The notes below the pieces were generated by a model. That model was given only the letters and a program-made list of their open reading frames with translations. It searched no databases and had not been told where the DNA came from. 64,000 nt of DNA from Pseudomonas putida (GTDB lineage: Bacteria; Pseudomonadota; Gammaproteobacteria; Pseudomonadales; Pseudomonadaceae), in assembly GCF_028682635.1 (NCBI RefSeq), contig NZ_JANHLK010000013.1:124001-188000 (forward strand), given 5' to 3'. Both the position numbers and the translations under genes were made by a program. Position 1 is the first letter of the stretch. Each line of letters begins with the position of its first letter. Positions 9,701-17,802 of this stretch are shown one piece after another.

Positions 9701-9948
9701 TGCGTCTGCGGCCGATCCTGATGACCTCGTTCGCCTTCATTATGGGTGTAGTGCCTCTGGTGTTCTCCAGCGGTGCCGGTGCCGAGATGCGTCACGCCAT
9801 GGGTGTGGCGGTGTTCTCCGGGATGCTCGGGGTGACCTTCTTCGGTCTGTTGCTGACGCCGGTGTTCTACGTACTGATTCGCAACTTTGTCGAACGCGGC
9901 CAAGCGCGCAAAGCAGCCAAGGCCAACTTGAAGCTGGAGTCGCACTGA
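6769..9948 (+). CDS. mexF: RND efflux inner-membrane transporter MexF
   Basis: A 1059 aa HAE1-type RND proton antiporter. It has the usual 12 TM layout: TM1 (FFISRPIFAAVLSLLILIAG), a periplasmic porter loop, TM2-6, a second loop and TM7-12. The TM4 proton-relay motif VLAIGIVVDDAIVVVENVER carries the paired Asp residues, and the TM10 lysine lies in LVGLACKNAILIVEFAKD. All essential residues look intact. Its TGA overlaps the oprN ATG by one base (TGATG), indicating coupling. A 1054-codon open frame runs antisense through the gene, but it is a codon-bias shadow. Confidence 0.95.
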   Translation: MNFSQFFISRPIFAAVLSLLILIAGAISLFQLPISEYPEVVPPTVVVRANFPGANPKVIGETVAAPLEQAITGVENMLYMSSQSTADGKITLTITFALGTDLDNAQVQVQNRVTRTEPKLPEEVTRIGITVDKASPDLTMVVHLTSPDKRYDMLYLSNYAILNIKDELARLGGVGDVQLFGMGDYSLRVWLDPNKTASRNLTATDVVTAIREQNRQVAAGALGAPPAPNAQSFQLSVNTQGRLVSEEEFENIIIRSGENGEITRLKDIARVELGSSQYALRSLLNNQPAVAIPIFQRPGSNAIEISNEVRAKMAELKKGFPEGMDFSIVYDPTIFVRGSIEAVVHTLFEALILVVLVVILFLQTWRASIIPLVAVPVSLIGTFAVMHLFGFSLNALSLFGLVLAIGIVVDDAIVVVENVERNIELGLTPVEATKRAMREVTGPIIATALVLCAVFVPAAFISGLTGQFYKQFALTIAISTVISAFNSLTLSPALAAVLLKGHDAPKDRFSRVLDKLFGGWLFRPFNRFFEKASHGYVGTVARVIRSSGIALLLYAGLMVLTFFGFSSTPTGFVPGQDKQYLVAFAQLPDASSLDRTEDVIKRMSDLALKQPGVESAVAFPGLSINGFTNSPNAGIVFVTLKPFDERKDPSMSAGAIAGALNGQYADIQEAYMAIFPPPPVQGLGTIGGFRLQIEDRGNLGYEELYKETMNIIAKSHSVPELAGLFTSYTVNVPQVDAAIDREKAKTHGVAVSDIFDTLQIYLGSLYANDFNRFGRTYQVNVQAEQQFRLESDQIGQLKVRNNKGEMIPLATFIKVSDTSGPDRVSHYNGFVTAEINGAAAPGYSSGQAEKAIEKLLKEELPNGMTYEWTDLTYQQILSGNTALFVFPLCVLLAFLVLAAQYESWSLPLAVILIVPMTLLSAITGVIASGGDNNIFTQIGLIVLVGLACKNAILIVEFAKDKQLEGMNPLAAVLEACRLRLRPILMTSFAFIMGVVPLVFSSGAGAEMRHAMGVAVFSGMLGVTFFGLLLTPVFYVLIRNFVERGQARKAAKANLKLESH

Positions 9949-11369
9949 TGAGTTTGAAAGCTTTCCTGCCGAGCCTGCTGGCATTGGCGCTGAGCGCCTG
10001 TGCCGTGGGCCCGGACTACCAGACCCCAGCCACTGAACCGGCCCACATCACCACGGCCACCGACGGCGCTGCCGGCCAGAAGAACTTCGACCGCTCGCGA
10101 TTCGAAGGTATCTGGTGGCAGCAGTTCGAAGACCCGACGCTCAACCAGTTGGTGACGGAGTCCCTGAAAGGCAACCGCGACTTGCGCGTCGCGTTTGCCC
10201 GCTGGAAAGCGGCCCGGGCGATTCGTGATGACGTCAGCAATGACGCCATGCCGACCATCACCAGCCGCGTCAGCAGTGACATTGGCAAAGGGCAGATTCC
10301 GGGCGAGACCACCGACCGGGTCAATCAGGAGCGCTACGACCTGGGCCTGGACATGGCCTGGGAGATCGACCTGTTTGGCCGCATCCAGCGCAACCTGGAA
10401 TCGGCCAACGCCGAGCAACAGGCGTTCGAAGCCGACCTGTACCAACTGCAAGTGACCATGATTGCCGAATTGGTCGATGCCTACGGCCAACTGCGGGGTG
10501 CGCAGCTGCGTGAGAAAATCGCCCTGGCCAACCTGCAGAACCAGCAGGAGTCGCGCAAGATCACCATCAGCCTGCGCGATGCCGGCGTCGGCGATCAGCT
10601 CGACGTGGAACGCGCCGACGCACGCCTGGCCTCGGTCGAAGCCAGCGTGCCGCAATTGCAGGCCGAGCAGGTGCGGCAGAAAAACCGCATCGCGACCCTG
10701 CTGGGTGAGCGTCCGGACAAGCTCACGGTCGACTTGCGTCCGAAGGACTTGCCGGCCATTGCCAAGGCCCTGCCGATCGGAGATCCGGGCGAGCTGCTGC
10801 AACGCCGTCCGGACATTCGCAGTGCCGAACGCCAACTCGCATCGGCCACGGCACGGATCGGTGTGGCCAAGGCGGATCTGTTCCCGCGCGTCAGCCTCAG
10901 TGGCTTCCTTGGTTTTACCGCCGGGCGTGGCTCGCAGATCGGTTCCTCGGCGGCCAATGCCTGGGCACTGGGCCCGAGCATCACTTGGGCGGCCTTTGAT
11001 CTGGGCAGCGTGCGCGCCCGTTTGCGCGGCGCCGATGCCGATGCCGAAGGCGCTCTCGCCTCTTACGAGCAGCAAGTCTTGCTGGCCCTGGAAGAATCGG
11101 AAAACGCCTTCAGCGATTACGGTAAACGTCAGCAGCGGCTGATTTCGCTGATCCGTCAAAGCGAATCGAGCCGCTCGGCTGCCGACCTCGCCGAGATCCG
11201 CTACCGCGAAGGCACCGCCGACTTCCTCGTGCTGCTCGATGCCCAGCGTGAGCGCCTGGCCGCGGAAGACACCCAGGCCCAGGCTGAAGTCGACCTGTAC
11301 CGCGGCATTGTCGCGATCTACAAGGCCCTTGGCGGTGGGTGGCAGCCGGAGACGGTCGCCAGCAAGTAA
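9948..11369 (+). CDS. oprN: Outer-membrane efflux channel OprN
   Basis: A 473 aa TolC-like outer-membrane factor, the third part of the MexEF-OprN pump. The N-terminal lipoprotein signal has lipobox LSAC followed by AVGPDYQTP, the standard start of NodT-type channels. Two OEP domains follow (about residues 60-260 and 280-465), with the DVERADARLAS and RRPDIRSAERQLASA hallmarks. The start overlaps the mexF stop. A strong rho-independent terminator lies about 50 bases after the stop and closes the operon. Confidence 0.93.
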   Translation: MSLKAFLPSLLALALSACAVGPDYQTPATEPAHITTATDGAAGQKNFDRSRFEGIWWQQFEDPTLNQLVTESLKGNRDLRVAFARWKAARAIRDDVSNDAMPTITSRVSSDIGKGQIPGETTDRVNQERYDLGLDMAWEIDLFGRIQRNLESANAEQQAFEADLYQLQVTMIAELVDAYGQLRGAQLREKIALANLQNQQESRKITISLRDAGVGDQLDVERADARLASVEASVPQLQAEQVRQKNRIATLLGERPDKLTVDLRPKDLPAIAKALPIGDPGELLQRRPDIRSAERQLASATARIGVAKADLFPRVSLSGFLGFTAGRGSQIGSSAANAWALGPSITWAAFDLGSVRARLRGADADAEGALASYEQQVLLALEESENAFSDYGKRQQRLISLIRQSESSRSAADLAEIRYREGTADFLVLLDAQRERLAAEDTQAQAEVDLYRGIVAIYKALGGGWQPETVASK

Positions 11370-11420
11370 CACGATTTTCTACAGAGCTCCTTTGGTTGGC
11401 CGCAACCAACCAATTTTTTG

Positions 11421-11455
11421 GCCCCGCGTCTCATTCGGTCGCGGGGCTTTTTTTT
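11421..11455 (+). terminator. Rho-independent terminator of mexEF-oprN
   Basis: GCCCCGCG and CGCGGGGC arms enclose a ~10-base loop and are followed by an uninterrupted run of eight T. It lies about 50 bases after the oprN stop. Confidence 0.92.
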
Positions 11456-11484
11456 GCCTGCGCGGTATTGAATCCACAACACCC

Positions 11485-11578
11485 CCTGTAGGAGCTGGCT
11501 TGCCAGCGAAGACGGAGGCACATTCACCATTGAGGTGACTGAACCACCGCATTCGCTGGCAAGCCAGCTCCTACAGGG
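11485..11578. repeat. Paired REP element (GTAGGAGCTGGCTTGCCAGCGAA type)
   Basis: Inverted REP copies CTGTAGGAGCTGGCTTGCCA and its complement flank about 45 bases. It lies between the oprN terminator and the stop of the leftward HlyD gene, with its right edge adjoining that stop codon. Confidence 0.88.
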
Positions 11579-12526
11579 TTAGTGGTGTTCCTGGACGGTG
11601 ACGGTCGCTGTTGTTCCCGCCCGTAATTTCGCTTTACCGGCATAGTCATCATCGATCCTGATCCTTACCGGGACCCGTTGCGCCAGCTTGACCCAGGTGT
11701 AGCTGGGGTTGATGTTCGCCAGCAAGCGTCCACCCGGCAGGTTTTCCCGGTCGGCGATGGCGAAGGCGATGCTTTGCACGGTGCCACCGAAACGTTCGCC
11801 GCTCATCAACTCGATGTCGACCCGATCACCCTCCTCGATGCGCGGTAGTTTGGTTTCTTCGAAGTAGCCGCTGACATAAAACGAATCGCTGTCTACCAGT
11901 GCCACCAAGGGACCGCCTGCGGTGGCGTAGTCGCCCTGGCGGGTCAGCAGGTTGGTAACGTAGCCGCTGATGGGCGATTCGACCCGGGTGCGTTCCAGGT
12001 CGTGTTCGGCTTCGGCCAATGCGGCGCTCGCCAGTTGCACATTGGCCTGGGCAAACCCCAGGTTGGCCTGGTTGCGCAGCAGATCAGCCTCGGCCACCGC
12101 CACATCGGTACTGGCTTTTTCCCACTCTTCGCCGGAGATCGCCGAACGCTCCTTGAGCGTCCGCCGGCGACGCTCCTCGCTTTGCCGCTGCCTGAGCAAC
12201 GCCTGGCTGGCGACAATGGTCGCCTGCGACTGCCCCAACGAGGCCTTCGACACTTCCACCGCGCGCTTGCCGTGTTCCACCGCCAGGGCATAACGCGAGG
12301 GATCGATTTCCAGCAGCAACTGGCCCTTCTCCACATGCTGGTTATCGTGCACGGCAAGTTTGACGATGCGTCCGGCGACATCGGCGGACAGGGTCACCAC
12401 ATCAGCCCGCACCCGTGCGTCGCGGGTCCAGGGGGCGCGGGTGTAATGCTCCCAGGCAAACCAGCCGAGCACGAAGGCCAGTAGTACCACCGCCAGCGTG
12501 GTGAGATGGGCAAGGATCTTCTTCAC
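11579..12526 (-). CDS. HlyD/EmrA-type membrane-fusion protein of a FUSC exporter
   Basis: A 315 aa periplasmic adaptor anchored by one N-terminal TM helix (LTTLAVVLLAFVLGWFAW, about residues 8-26). A lipoyl half-motif (ADVAGRIVKLAVHDNQHVEKG), a long alpha-hairpin (about 85-165) and the second half-motif (VESPISGYVTNL) follow. It is the last gene of a leftward cassette with a DUF1656 protein and a FUSC permease, the AaeAB/p-hydroxybenzoate-type efflux layout. The start lies 4 bases after the DUF1656 stop. It probably helps export aromatic acids or similar compounds; substrate is inferred from the family only. Confidence 0.88.
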   Translation of the reverse strand: MKKILAHLTTLAVVLLAFVLGWFAWEHYTRAPWTRDARVRADVVTLSADVAGRIVKLAVHDNQHVEKGQLLLEIDPSRYALAVEHGKRAVEVSKASLGQSQATIVASQALLRQRQSEERRRRTLKERSAISGEEWEKASTDVAVAEADLLRNQANLGFAQANVQLASAALAEAEHDLERTRVESPISGYVTNLLTRQGDYATAGGPLVALVDSDSFYVSGYFEETKLPRIEEGDRVDIELMSGERFGGTVQSIAFAIADRENLPGGRLLANINPSYTWVKLAQRVPVRIRIDDDYAGKAKLRAGTTATVTVQEHH

Positions 12527-12530
12527 GGCA

Positions 12531-12731
12531 TCAGGCTCCCATCACCAGGATCAGCGTCGCGCACACGCAGGCGTACAACGCGCCTTCGAACAAGGCTTCA
12601 TGCCAGACGAACTGCAACACACCGAGGCGCCGCAGCAGCCAGTCCAGCACCAGGAAAATCGGCAGCCCCAGCAATAGCGCCTGGGCGATCGGCGGCAGGT
12701 AGACGCCGCCTATTTCCACATCAATGGGCAA
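12531..12731 (-). CDS. DUF1656 small membrane protein
   Basis: A 66 aa inner-membrane protein of the DUF1656 (AaeX-like) family with two TM helices (ALLLGLPIFLVLDWLL and ALYACVCATLILVMG). It is always found between FUSC and HlyD genes in such exporters. I chose the TTG at 12731 because an AGGAG lies 9 bases upstream and the protein then begins PIDVEIGGVYLPP, typical of the family. A GTG at 12773 would extend it by 14 residues deep into the FUSC gene. The start overlaps the FUSC stop by 11 bases, suggesting coupling. Confidence 0.82.
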   Translation of the reverse strand: MPIDVEIGGVYLPPIAQALLLGLPIFLVLDWLLRRLGVLQFVWHEALFEGALYACVCATLILVMGA

Positions 12732-14856
12732 GTTCAGGTACTCCTGGCGAGGGTTCGGGCTCGAAGTGAGCACGGTGGCGTTCCAGGAACGACACCACGA
12801 TCAACAGCGCCACGCGCATGCGAAACACTGACCACAGCTGTTCATGGACACTGCAGTGCAGCGCGTCCAGTTCATCGCCCAGGCCGTGCAGGCTGTCGAG
12901 CACGCGATCGACGTCGATGCCGGGCCGCCCGGCGACCAGCCGACCGGTTTCGCGCACGGTGGCGGACAGTCGATTCTGCGTCTCGGGACTCAGCAGCGCG
13001 TTGCCCTGCCCCTGCTGCCGGAGCTGGTTCAAGGCGATGCCTAACGCCATGCAACCGAGACTGACTTCGAACAGGTCCCTCGTTGGCTTGTCCTGGATGG
13101 CCGGCAGCAGGCCGAGCATCGTGGTCAGGCGGTCGACGATGCGGCTTTCGAAGGCGAACTGGTTTTTATCGGTGGGCGGGGATTTCAACAACGCGTAGAC
13201 CTGCTCGCAATTCTCCTGATGCAACCGGCGCAGGCGCAGGACCGGCCGGAACGGAAAGATCAAGGCATACACACTCAATGCCAGCGCGGCGGCGCAGGTG
13301 TAGGCACCGGCAAACTCGAACCACTGGATCGCGGTGTTTTGCCCCAGACCGGTGTTTGCCGGGCCCAGCAACAGGAAAGTCGTCAACCCCAGGCCAATCC
13401 CCGTGCCCGTGGTCGGCGGGCTGGACAACCCCACCGCGACGGCATAGAGCAACGGCACCAGCAGCAGGGCCAGCAGTTCGAAACTGCTGATCATCGGCAC
13501 CAGCGCGAACTGCAGCACCGACGACACCACCAGCGCCAGGCCCAGCCCCCGGGCATAGCTCTGCACAGCCAGCAACGGCCGGGGAAACGTCGCCATCAGC
13601 GAGCACAGGATCCCCGTCACCACCATCCCGCCCCGCGCCCCGTCCCAACCGGTTTCGATCCAGATCAGGCCGGCGACCATCAGGGCGCACCATGCGCGGA
13701 TGGCATTCATCGTCGCCAGGGTGAAATCCAGGTGCAGCGGATTGGCCTGGCCGCGAAACACACTGCTGGCCTTGCGTCCGCTCTGGATCACGTCGCTCAG
13801 TTCCAGAATCGTTTCCAGCTGCTCGAGCATCCGCGCTTGTTCCCAACGCAATGACCAGGACAGTGAGCGCAAGGTCGCCTTCAAAGGCTCGGTCAGTTGC
13901 TCGGACCGGTAGGCCAGCGCATCGAAACGCTGCTGCAACCCTGCAAACTGGCGCCGCTGCTCAGCCGGCAGCGCACGTCCCTGGCGGGCCAGTTCATCGA
14001 GGAACACCAGTTCTTCGCCGAGCAAATGCTGTATTTCGCTCGGGATCTCGCCTTCCCAGCGCTCCAGCAGCAACTCGCGCTGGTGGCGCAAGGCGGTGAG
14101 TCGGGCGGTCAGCAGCAACAGTTGGTTGCCGAGCAATTGCACCAGGTCGTCGGCGCTGCGCAGTCGCGGCGCGTCGTAATACAGATGCCGGCGTACCCCC
14201 TCCAGCGCACTGATCTGCCCCAGCAGCTGCATTTGCCGACGGTGAAAGTCTGCCTCGCTTTCCTCGGTGCGGATGACGGCACTGGCATGGGTTGCCAGCA
14301 GCTTGATGACCTGATCGATCCTGTCGAAATACTCCTTGGCCACCGCCTCCGGGCGCGCGGTCAGCAGGCTGACGACGCAGACGCAGGCCACCGCCAGCAG
14401 CGTCTCGGTCACGCGGGTAACGGCGAGCATGAAGGTGCCGTCCTGGTCGGGGACCGCCAGCAGGCCCACGACCACCGCCGTGTAGCCGCTGAGGACAAAA
14501 GCCTGGGAGCTGGTGTAGCGCAACAAGGTGCCACCGGCGGTGCACAGCGCCAGCCACAGGGACAAGGTGATGAGGAAAGGCAGCGGCGCCTGGGGGAAGA
14601 TCGCCATGATCACCACGGCCACCGCCGCCCCCAGGGTGGTGCCGATGACCTGGCCGAAACTGCGCGCCAGCACCATGCCGGCCAAGGGTTGGCTGATGAT
14701 GACCACGGCCATGATCGACCACTTGGGCTGCTCGAGATCGAATACGAACGCCAGGTACAGGGTCAACAGCCCGGCCGCGATGGTGCGCAGGGCGAACAGC
14801 AGCACGCCGCGCCCGGGGTTGAGCATTGCCTTGAAGTATAACAACAGCGCTTGCAT
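12721..14856 (-). CDS. FUSC-family aromatic-acid-type exporter (AaeB-like)
   Basis: A 711 aa inner-membrane protein of the fusaric-acid-resistance family. It has two hydrophobic blocks, each of about five to six TM helices (about residues 10-175 and 390-530), each followed by a cytoplasmic helical region. The frame stays open upstream to 16227, but everything beyond 14856 is antisense to the TPR gene. The ATG at 14856 gives MQALLLYFKAMLNPGRGV, a normal FUSC start. It heads the FUSC-DUF1656-HlyD cassette and is divergent from the TPR/HEAT gene. No dedicated regulator is adjacent. Substrate unknown; fusaric acid or hydroxybenzoates are family precedents. Confidence 0.88.
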   Translation of the reverse strand: MQALLLYFKAMLNPGRGVLLFALRTIAAGLLTLYLAFVFDLEQPKWSIMAVVIISQPLAGMVLARSFGQVIGTTLGAAVAVVIMAIFPQAPLPFLITLSLWLALCTAGGTLLRYTSSQAFVLSGYTAVVVGLLAVPDQDGTFMLAVTRVTETLLAVACVCVVSLLTARPEAVAKEYFDRIDQVIKLLATHASAVIRTEESEADFHRRQMQLLGQISALEGVRRHLYYDAPRLRSADDLVQLLGNQLLLLTARLTALRHQRELLLERWEGEIPSEIQHLLGEELVFLDELARQGRALPAEQRRQFAGLQQRFDALAYRSEQLTEPLKATLRSLSWSLRWEQARMLEQLETILELSDVIQSGRKASSVFRGQANPLHLDFTLATMNAIRAWCALMVAGLIWIETGWDGARGGMVVTGILCSLMATFPRPLLAVQSYARGLGLALVVSSVLQFALVPMISSFELLALLLVPLLYAVAVGLSSPPTTGTGIGLGLTTFLLLGPANTGLGQNTAIQWFEFAGAYTCAAALALSVYALIFPFRPVLRLRRLHQENCEQVYALLKSPPTDKNQFAFESRIVDRLTTMLGLLPAIQDKPTRDLFEVSLGCMALGIALNQLRQQGQGNALLSPETQNRLSATVRETGRLVAGRPGIDVDRVLDSLHGLGDELDALHCSVHEQLWSVFRMRVALLIVVSFLERHRAHFEPEPSPGVPELAH

Positions 14857-15003
14857 GGGCACGCCTGTCCAGTCCAATCCAGCAAGCGTAGTCACTGCGG
14901 CGCAGTCTCGACAGGTTTGAGTATCGCAGTCAGGGTTTGACTCCAGGCCGTGCCTGACCGAAGCTGACAGCTTTGCCCAAGCCTGCCAGCTTCCGGATTT
15001 TGC

Positions 15004-16059
15004 ATGCCCCAGTCCCGCCGCTATCTGCTCATCAGCCTCTGTGTCCTGTTTGCCGTCGGCCTTGCCTGGATGTTCCTGCGCAGCAGCGCCCCGGTGGTGC
15101 CCGAAGCGATCAAGCGCGGCTACAGCGAAGCGCTGACGGCGGCCCGCAATGGCCAACCGGGGGCCGCGCGGGTGCTCTACCAGCAATTGGCCCGCCCGGA
15201 CATTTCGCCCAAGCGGCGCGTCTGGCTGCATGCCGAACTGCCCAACTACCCCAGTTCCGTGGCGCTGAAACTGGCGGATGCAGACTTGCAGAATGAGGCG
15301 CCGCAGGTCCGTGTCGCGGCGATCAGGAGCATCAGCGGGCTGGTGCCCAGCGGTCAACGCAGCCTGTTGCTGGGGCCGTTGCTCGATGACGGCGAGCAGA
15401 GCGTGCGCTTCGCCGCCGTCAATGCGCTGCTGGGCTTGTCGCCCGATGATCTTGGCCTGTATTTTGGCCCGCTGGAGCAGGCCATCGATGCCTGGCAACA
15501 GGTACTGAAAAGCGCCCCGGAAAGCGCCGACAACCAATATCAGCTGGCCCGGTTGTACCTGCACAATGCCGAATTCAAGGAGGCCCAGCAGGCCCTTGAG
15601 CATACCTTGCGCCTTGCGCCAGACAACCTGCCGGCACTGGTGATGCAGATCGAGGTCCTGGACAAACTGGGCCAGGTCGACGCCGCCCGCCAACTGTTGG
15701 CCAAACAACTCAAGGCCCAACCCGATTCGGCCTATCTGCAACATGCGCTGGGGATGTGGTTGCTGCATCACGGCCAAAACGAGTTCGCCCTGCTGGGTTT
15801 GTCCAAGGCGGTGGAGCTGGAGCCGAACAACAGGGATTACCGCTACGACCTGGCCACGATGCTGCATGACGAACAGGAGCTGGAAGCGGCGCAGAAACAG
15901 CTGCAGGAAATCGTTCAGCGGCATCCGAACGATCGTCGGGCACGGGTGCTGCTGATCAATTACTGGAAGGAAAGCGGGCAGTTGCAGAACGTGCAGATAT
16001 TGTTGGCGCAGCTGGAACAGATGAATCCGGATGATCCGGCGTTGCAGCAAGGGCTCTAG
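15004..16059 (+). CDS. Membrane-anchored HEAT/TPR repeat protein
   Basis: A 351 aa protein with an N-terminal TM anchor (YLLISLCVLFAVGLAWMFL, about residues 7-25). A HEAT-like segment follows (about 85-150: VRVAAIRSISGLV and VRFAAVNALLGL), then at least five tetratricopeptide units (about 155-345, with repeated A..LE..L.L.P.N spacing). It is probably a periplasm-facing scaffold; such proteins often accompany exported or multiheme systems, but none is present here. It is divergent from the FUSC cassette with a 147-base intergenic gap. The ATG at 15004 immediately precedes the basic anchor. Specific function unknown. Confidence 0.8.
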   Translation: MPQSRRYLLISLCVLFAVGLAWMFLRSSAPVVPEAIKRGYSEALTAARNGQPGAARVLYQQLARPDISPKRRVWLHAELPNYPSSVALKLADADLQNEAPQVRVAAIRSISGLVPSGQRSLLLGPLLDDGEQSVRFAAVNALLGLSPDDLGLYFGPLEQAIDAWQQVLKSAPESADNQYQLARLYLHNAEFKEAQQALEHTLRLAPDNLPALVMQIEVLDKLGQVDAARQLLAKQLKAQPDSAYLQHALGMWLLHHGQNEFALLGLSKAVELEPNNRDYRYDLATMLHDEQELEAAQKQLQEIVQRHPNDRRARVLLINYWKESGQLQNVQILLAQLEQMNPDDPALQQGL

Positions 16060-16101
16060 AAGATCCAATACACAACGCCATGCCATGTTTCTGCGCGCTT
16101 C

Positions 16102-16168
16102 TGTAGGAGCCCGGCTTGCCGGCGAAGGCGTCCTTGAGATCGCCTTCGCCGGCAAGCCGGCTCCTACA
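16102..16168. repeat. Paired REP element (GTAGGAGCCCGGCTTGCCGGCGAA type)
   Basis: Two inverted 24-base REP copies separated by a short spacer form a near-perfect hairpin between the TPR gene and the KaiC-like gene. It probably also ends transcription from the TPR gene, since no T-tract terminator is visible. Confidence 0.87.
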
Positions 16169-16299
16169 ATGGTTGCGAACACCCAACGCCTTCTCCTTAC
16201 AAAAAGTTGAACGCTCATTGCCGCCAAAGGTCAAGTGAACAGGTAGCCGACTATGCTTTACGTGCTGCCTCGCTTCCCCTAGTCATGAGAGGGCATTTT

Positions 16300-17802
16300 T
16301 TGTCTACATCCAACGAGTTGATCAGCGTAAAAGCCGCCACAGGGATTGATGGTCTCGATGACATCCTCAATGGCGGACTGTCCCGCGGCCACGTGTTTTT
16401 GCTTGAGGGAGAACCCGGTACCGGCAAGACCACGGTCGCCCTGCACTTTTTGTTGGCCGGCGCCAAAGCCGGCGAACGCTCGTTGTACATCACCCTGTCG
16501 GAAACCGAACGCGAATTGCGCCAGGGTGCGCGCTCCCATGGCTGGGAGCTGGACGACAATGTCCATATCTTCGAACTGACGCCCCCCGAAAGCCTGCTGA
16601 CGGCCGAGCACCAGCAATCGCTGCTGTATTCATCGGACCTGGAGCTGGGTGAGGCCACCAAACAGATTTTTGAAGTGGTCGAACGCGTCAGGCCAACCCG
16701 CGTGGTGCTCGACAGCCTCTCCGAGATTCGCCTGCTGGCGCAAAGCTCGCTGCGTTACCGCCGGCAGATCCTCGCCATCAAGCACTACTTCGTGCGCTAC
16801 GAGGCCACGGTGCTGCTGCTCGACGACCTGACCACCGAATCCCTGGACAAGACCGTGCACAGCGTCGCCCACGGGGTGGTTCGCCTGGAGGAGCTGACGC
16901 CCAACTATGGCGCCGAGCGCCGCCGGGTTCGCGTGGTGAAGTACCGTGGCCAGAAATACCGCGGCGGTTATCACGACTTCACCATCATGGGCGATGGCGT
17001 CCACGTGTTCCCCCGCCTGGTGGCCGCCGAGCACCGGGGCGATTACCTGCGCCAACAATTGACCAGCGGCATCCGCGAAATGGATGCGCTGCTTGGCGGC
17101 GGTATCGAGACCGGCTCAAGCACGCTGATCCTCGGCCCGGCCGGCACTGGCAAGTCGTTGATCTCGATGATTTTTGCCGCCGCTGCCGTCTCCCGAGGCG
17201 AGAAAGCGGCCCTGTTCATCTTCGATGAAGAACTGGGCCTGCTGTTCGCACGCATGAAGAACATCGGCATCGACTTGAAAGTCTTACAAGACACCGGCAA
17301 TTTGCTGATCGAGCAAGTGGATGCTGCCGAACTCTCTCCTGGCGAGTTTTCCCACCGGGTGCGGCGCTGCGTCGACGAGGGCGACATCAAGACCGTGGTG
17401 ATCGACAGCATCAACGGCTATCAAGCGGCGATGCCCGAAGAAAACGCCCTGGTGCTGCACATGCACGAGCTGCTGCTGTACCTCAATCGCAAAGGCGCGG
17501 CGACTTTCATGACGGTCGCCCAGCATGGCCTGGTCGGTGACATGCAGGCCCCGGTGGACATCACTTACCTCGCCGACACGGTCATCCTGTTGCGCTATTT
17601 CGAAGCCCTGGGCAAGGTACGGCGAGCCATTTCGATCATCAAGAAACGCACCGGCAGCCATGAATCGACCATCCGCGAATACAAGATCAATGGCAACGGC
17701 ATGACCATCGGCGAGCCGCTGGAAACCTTCCAGGGCGTGTTGCGCGGTGTGCCAACCTACCTGGGCGCGAGCAATCCCCTGCTCGGGGATGAAAGCCCGT
17801 GA
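16300..17802 (+). CDS. KaiC-like double-RecA ATPase
   Basis: A 500 aa protein with two KaiC/RecA ATPase domains. The first carries Walker A GEPGTGKT (residues 37-44) and the second GPAGTGKS (about 279-286). A catalytic Glu pair lies in FDEELG (about 310-311) of the second domain, and hydrophobic Walker B strands (VVLDSL, VVIDSI) follow each. Non-cyanobacterial KaiC homologues are often coupled to histidine kinases in stress signalling. Here the stop overlaps the next kinase start by 4 bases (GTGA). The TTG at 16300 has GAGAGG 7 bases upstream; an in-frame ATG at 16285 lacks a ribosome site, and the frame is open to 16207. No KaiA or KaiB is present, so a clock role is not implied. Confidence 0.88.
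   Translation: MSTSNELISVKAATGIDGLDDILNGGLSRGHVFLLEGEPGTGKTTVALHFLLAGAKAGERSLYITLSETERELRQGARSHGWELDDNVHIFELTPPESLLTAEHQQSLLYSSDLELGEATKQIFEVVERVRPTRVVLDSLSEIRLLAQSSLRYRRQILAIKHYFVRYEATVLLLDDLTTESLDKTVHSVAHGVVRLEELTPNYGAERRRVRVVKYRGQKYRGGYHDFTIMGDGVHVFPRLVAAEHRGDYLRQQLTSGIREMDALLGGGIETGSSTLILGPAGTGKSLISMIFAAAAVSRGEKAALFIFDEELGLLFARMKNIGIDLKVLQDTGNLLIEQVDAAELSPGEFSHRVRRCVDEGDIKTVVIDSINGYQAAMPEENALVLHMHELLLYLNRKGAATFMTVAQHGLVGDMQAPVDITYLADTVILLRYFEALGKVRRAISIIKKRTGSHESTIREYKINGNGMTIGEPLETFQGVLRGVPTYLGASNPLLGDESP

Noticed and set aside
6820..9984. A 1054-codon open frame antisense to mexF
   Set aside because: It mirrors the codon bias of mexF, shows low-complexity Gln/His/Gly/Arg composition and has no recognisable domain.
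14857..16227. N-terminal extension of the FUSC frame
   Set aside because: It runs antisense through the TPR/HEAT gene; a normal FUSC start exists at 14856.
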